A stretch of 7,652 nt of DNA from Desulfobacteraceae bacterium (GTDB taxonomy: Bacteria; Desulfobacterota; Desulfobacteria; Desulfobacterales; UBA11574): assembly GCA_029857875.1 (NCBI GenBank), contig JAOUGB010000096.1, positions 1 through 7,652 of the forward strand, in the 5' to 3' direction. Both the position numbers and the translations under genes were made by a program. This document shows, one piece after another, positions 6,680 to 7,652 of this stretch. The notes beneath the pieces are model-generated. The model was not told the origin of the DNA. It searched no databases and saw only the letters and a program-made list of their open reading frames with translations. The stretch's first letter is position 1. Every line of letters begins with the position of its first letter.

Positions 6680-7331
6680 TATAAACCTGAATCAGATTGT
6701 TGTGATGATCGTTCCGCTTTTATTCTCCGTTACCATACATGAGGTTGCGCACGGATATATCGCTTTACGAATGGGAGATCATACTGCACAAAAAGCGGGG
6801 AGATTGACGCTCAACCCCATTAAGCACCTGGATTTCTTTGGATCGTTGCTCTTGCCACTCATATTAAAATTGACCGGTTCACCGGTAATATTTGGTTATG
6901 CCAAACCCGTGCCGGTCAATTTTTCTAATCTTAGGGATGTTCGGAAAAGTACAATCTATGTCGCCTCGGCTGGAGTTTTGGCCAATTTTATACTCGCGTT
7001 TTTATCGGGGGTTCTCTTTCAGATTCTGACTTATTATAAATGGTTATGGCAAACATCCATCTTCAACCCTTTTATTATGGACCTCTATTCTATGCTATTT
7101 TACAGTGTGGTGATTAATTTGGTCCTTGCCATATTTAACCTGATCCCCATACCTCCCCTTGATGGAAGCAAAATACTTGCCATGTGTCTGCCTGCGCCAT
7201 TAAGAATCCAGTTTGCCCGTTTGGAACGATTCGGCATGATCATCATTATTTTCTTGCTTCTAACAAATCTTCTGGATAAATTACTGTCATTTTTTTTGAC
7301 CCCGATGTTCAATATTTTGCTGGGAAGATAG
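6669..7331 (+). CDS. Site-2-protease-like zinc metalloprotease (peptidase M50, YwhC-like)
   Basis: An intramembrane zinc protease of 220 residues, normal length for the short PDZ-less M50 group. The zinc-binding HEVAH is at 24-28 (H24, E25, H28) inside the first membrane helix. It is followed by the GRLTLNP (44-50) and GYAKPVPVN (76-84) signatures of this group and by the third-ligand motif NLIPIPPLDG (157-166, D165). Further hydrophobic segments lie at about 55-70, 95-120, 140-160 and 188-212. The usual AGPxxN motif reads AGVLAN here (101-106), with valine in place of proline. The ATG overlaps the end of the tRNA-end enzyme gene by 11 bases, with no clear Shine-Dalgarno, which suggests translational coupling. 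The same pairing followed by trpS occurs in other deltaproteobacteria as I recall. The substrate is unknown; it is not RseP, which is larger and carries PDZ domains. Confidence 0.9.
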   Translation: MFSNINLNQIVVMIVPLLFSVTIHEVAHGYIALRMGDHTAQKAGRLTLNPIKHLDFFGSLLLPLILKLTGSPVIFGYAKPVPVNFSNLRDVRKSTIYVASAGVLANFILAFLSGVLFQILTYYKWLWQTSIFNPFIMDLYSMLFYSVVINLVLAIFNLIPIPPLDGSKILAMCLPAPLRIQFARLERFGMIIIIFLLLTNLLDKLLSFFLTPMFNILLGR

Positions 7332-7374
7332 TGAAAACCGAGTTGATCATCAATGTTTCTGGTCTGGTATACGA

Positions 7375-7410
7375 AACACTTACCATATAACCGGTTAATT
7401 TTACAGTGTT
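7375..7410. promoter_or_regulatory. Nested coaxial dyad upstream of trpS (possible operator)
   Basis: A 10-base palindrome TAACCGGTTA (7388-7397) sits exactly midway between AACACT (7375-7380) and its inverted copy AGTGTT (7405-7410). Both dyads share the centre between 7392 and 7393. The TATAAC hexamer (7386-7391) lies within it. Shared symmetry suggests a protein-binding site for a dimer or tetramer. No regulator is identified. Confidence 0.35.
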
Positions 7411-7423
7411 CAATAGACACTTA

Positions 7424-7434
7424 AATCTGCGGCA
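7424..7434 (+). repeat. 11-base motif AATCTGCGGCA, copy before trpS
   Basis: An identical copy of the motif at 881-891, here immediately before the Shine-Dalgarno of trpS and 13 bases from its ATG. Both copies precede aminoacyl-tRNA synthetase genes. A CACTT also lies a few bases upstream of each copy, at different distances. Confidence 0.4.
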
Positions 7435-7447
7435 GAGGAGATTCTAA

Positions 7448-7652
7448 ATGACAGTGAAAAAAAGGATATTAAGCGGAATGCGTCCCACCGGACCACTTCA
7501 CCTTGGCAATCTGCACGGCGCACTTATTAATTGGGTAAACATGCAAGAACAGTATGACTGCTTTTTCTTTATTGCCGACTGGCATGCTCTGACCAGTGAT
7601 TATGAAGATACCGCACATATCTCAGAATATGTCCGAAACATGTTAATAGACT
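7448..7652 (+). CDS. trpS: Tryptophanyl-tRNA synthetase (N-terminal part, cut by window edge)
   Basis: Charges tRNA-Trp with tryptophan in the cytoplasm. Only the first 68 codons are present, out of roughly 330-350 for the family. The class I HIGH-type signature is clear: SGMRPTGPLHLGN at residues 9-21 followed by LHGAL, then FFFIADWHALTSDY at about 39-52, which is typical of TrpRS. The KMSKS motif lies beyond the window. The ATG at 7448-7450 is supported by GAGGAG (7435-7440) 7 bases upstream. It follows the M50 protease gene after 116 bases on the same strand. In related genomes scpA/scpB commonly follow trpS, which cannot be seen here. Confidence 0.95.
   Translation, partial: MTVKKRILSGMRPTGPLHLGNLHGALINWVNMQEQYDCFFFIADWHALTSDYEDTAHISEYVRNMLID

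Larger units (their letters stand above)
7332..7447 (+). other. Intergenic region upstream of trpS
   Basis: This 116-base gap has no gene and no visible intrinsic terminator, so read-through from the protease gene is possible. It contains TTGAT-C-ATCAA (7343-7353), a nested dyad centred between 7392 and 7393, a TATAAC hexamer (7386-7391) without a good -35, and an 11-base motif (7424-7434) also present before lysS, adjoining the Shine-Dalgarno GAGGAG (7435-7440). Confidence 0.5.

Noticed and set aside
7100..7420. Minus-strand frame of 106 codons overlapping the M50 gene and the gap before trpS
   Set aside because: No recognisable motif, and most of it is antisense to the conserved protease C-terminus.
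7332..7447. T-box or trp attenuator before trpS
   Set aside because: The 116 bases contain no T-box consensus, no leader peptide with tandem Trp codons and no terminator/antiterminator pair.

Overview
The window carries five protein-coding genes with recognisable core-genome functions, no RNA genes, and no mobile elements or CRISPR. It most resembles a sulfate-reducing-type deltaproteobacterium (Desulfobacterota, Desulfobacterales-like). The reasons are the moderately AT-rich sequence, the type IV pilus platform gene paired with a PilS-like kinase, and the run of a DHH/CBS/tRNA-nucleotidyltransferase fusion, an M50 protease and trpS, an order I recall from Geobacter and relatives. The lineage is an inference from gene content and order, not from a search.

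Minus strand, left to right: the N-terminal 282 codons of lysS (class II lysyl-tRNA synthetase, running off the left edge); a 355-base leader or intergenic stretch with a candidate terminator and several small dyads; a PilS/NtrB-type membrane sensor kinase; and a PilC/GspF-type inner-membrane platform protein. The pilC and kinase genes are close together and probably co-transcribed. The usual partners pilB, pilT and pilR are absent from this locus.

A 260-base, very AT-rich divergent intergenic region (about 3741-4009) separates this unit from the plus-strand unit. The plus-strand unit starts with an 889-residue protein joining a DHH/DHHA1 phosphoesterase, two CBS domains and a complete tRNA nucleotidyltransferase/poly(A)-polymerase head and body. 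Its GTG start lies inside a perfect 6-bp hairpin. An M50 site-2-protease-like gene overlaps its end by 11 bases. After a 116-base gap comes the start of trpS (68 codons, running off the right edge).

The plus unit and lysS all concern tRNA maturation or charging, apart from the protease. The pilC/kinase pair is envelope and motility machinery. Most of this is ordinary conserved chromosome. The parts worth a second look are the multidomain tRNA-end enzyme and its occluded start, an 11-base motif shared upstream of lysS and trpS, a nested symmetric dyad upstream of trpS, and the separation of pilC and the PilS-like kinase from the rest of the pilus operon.
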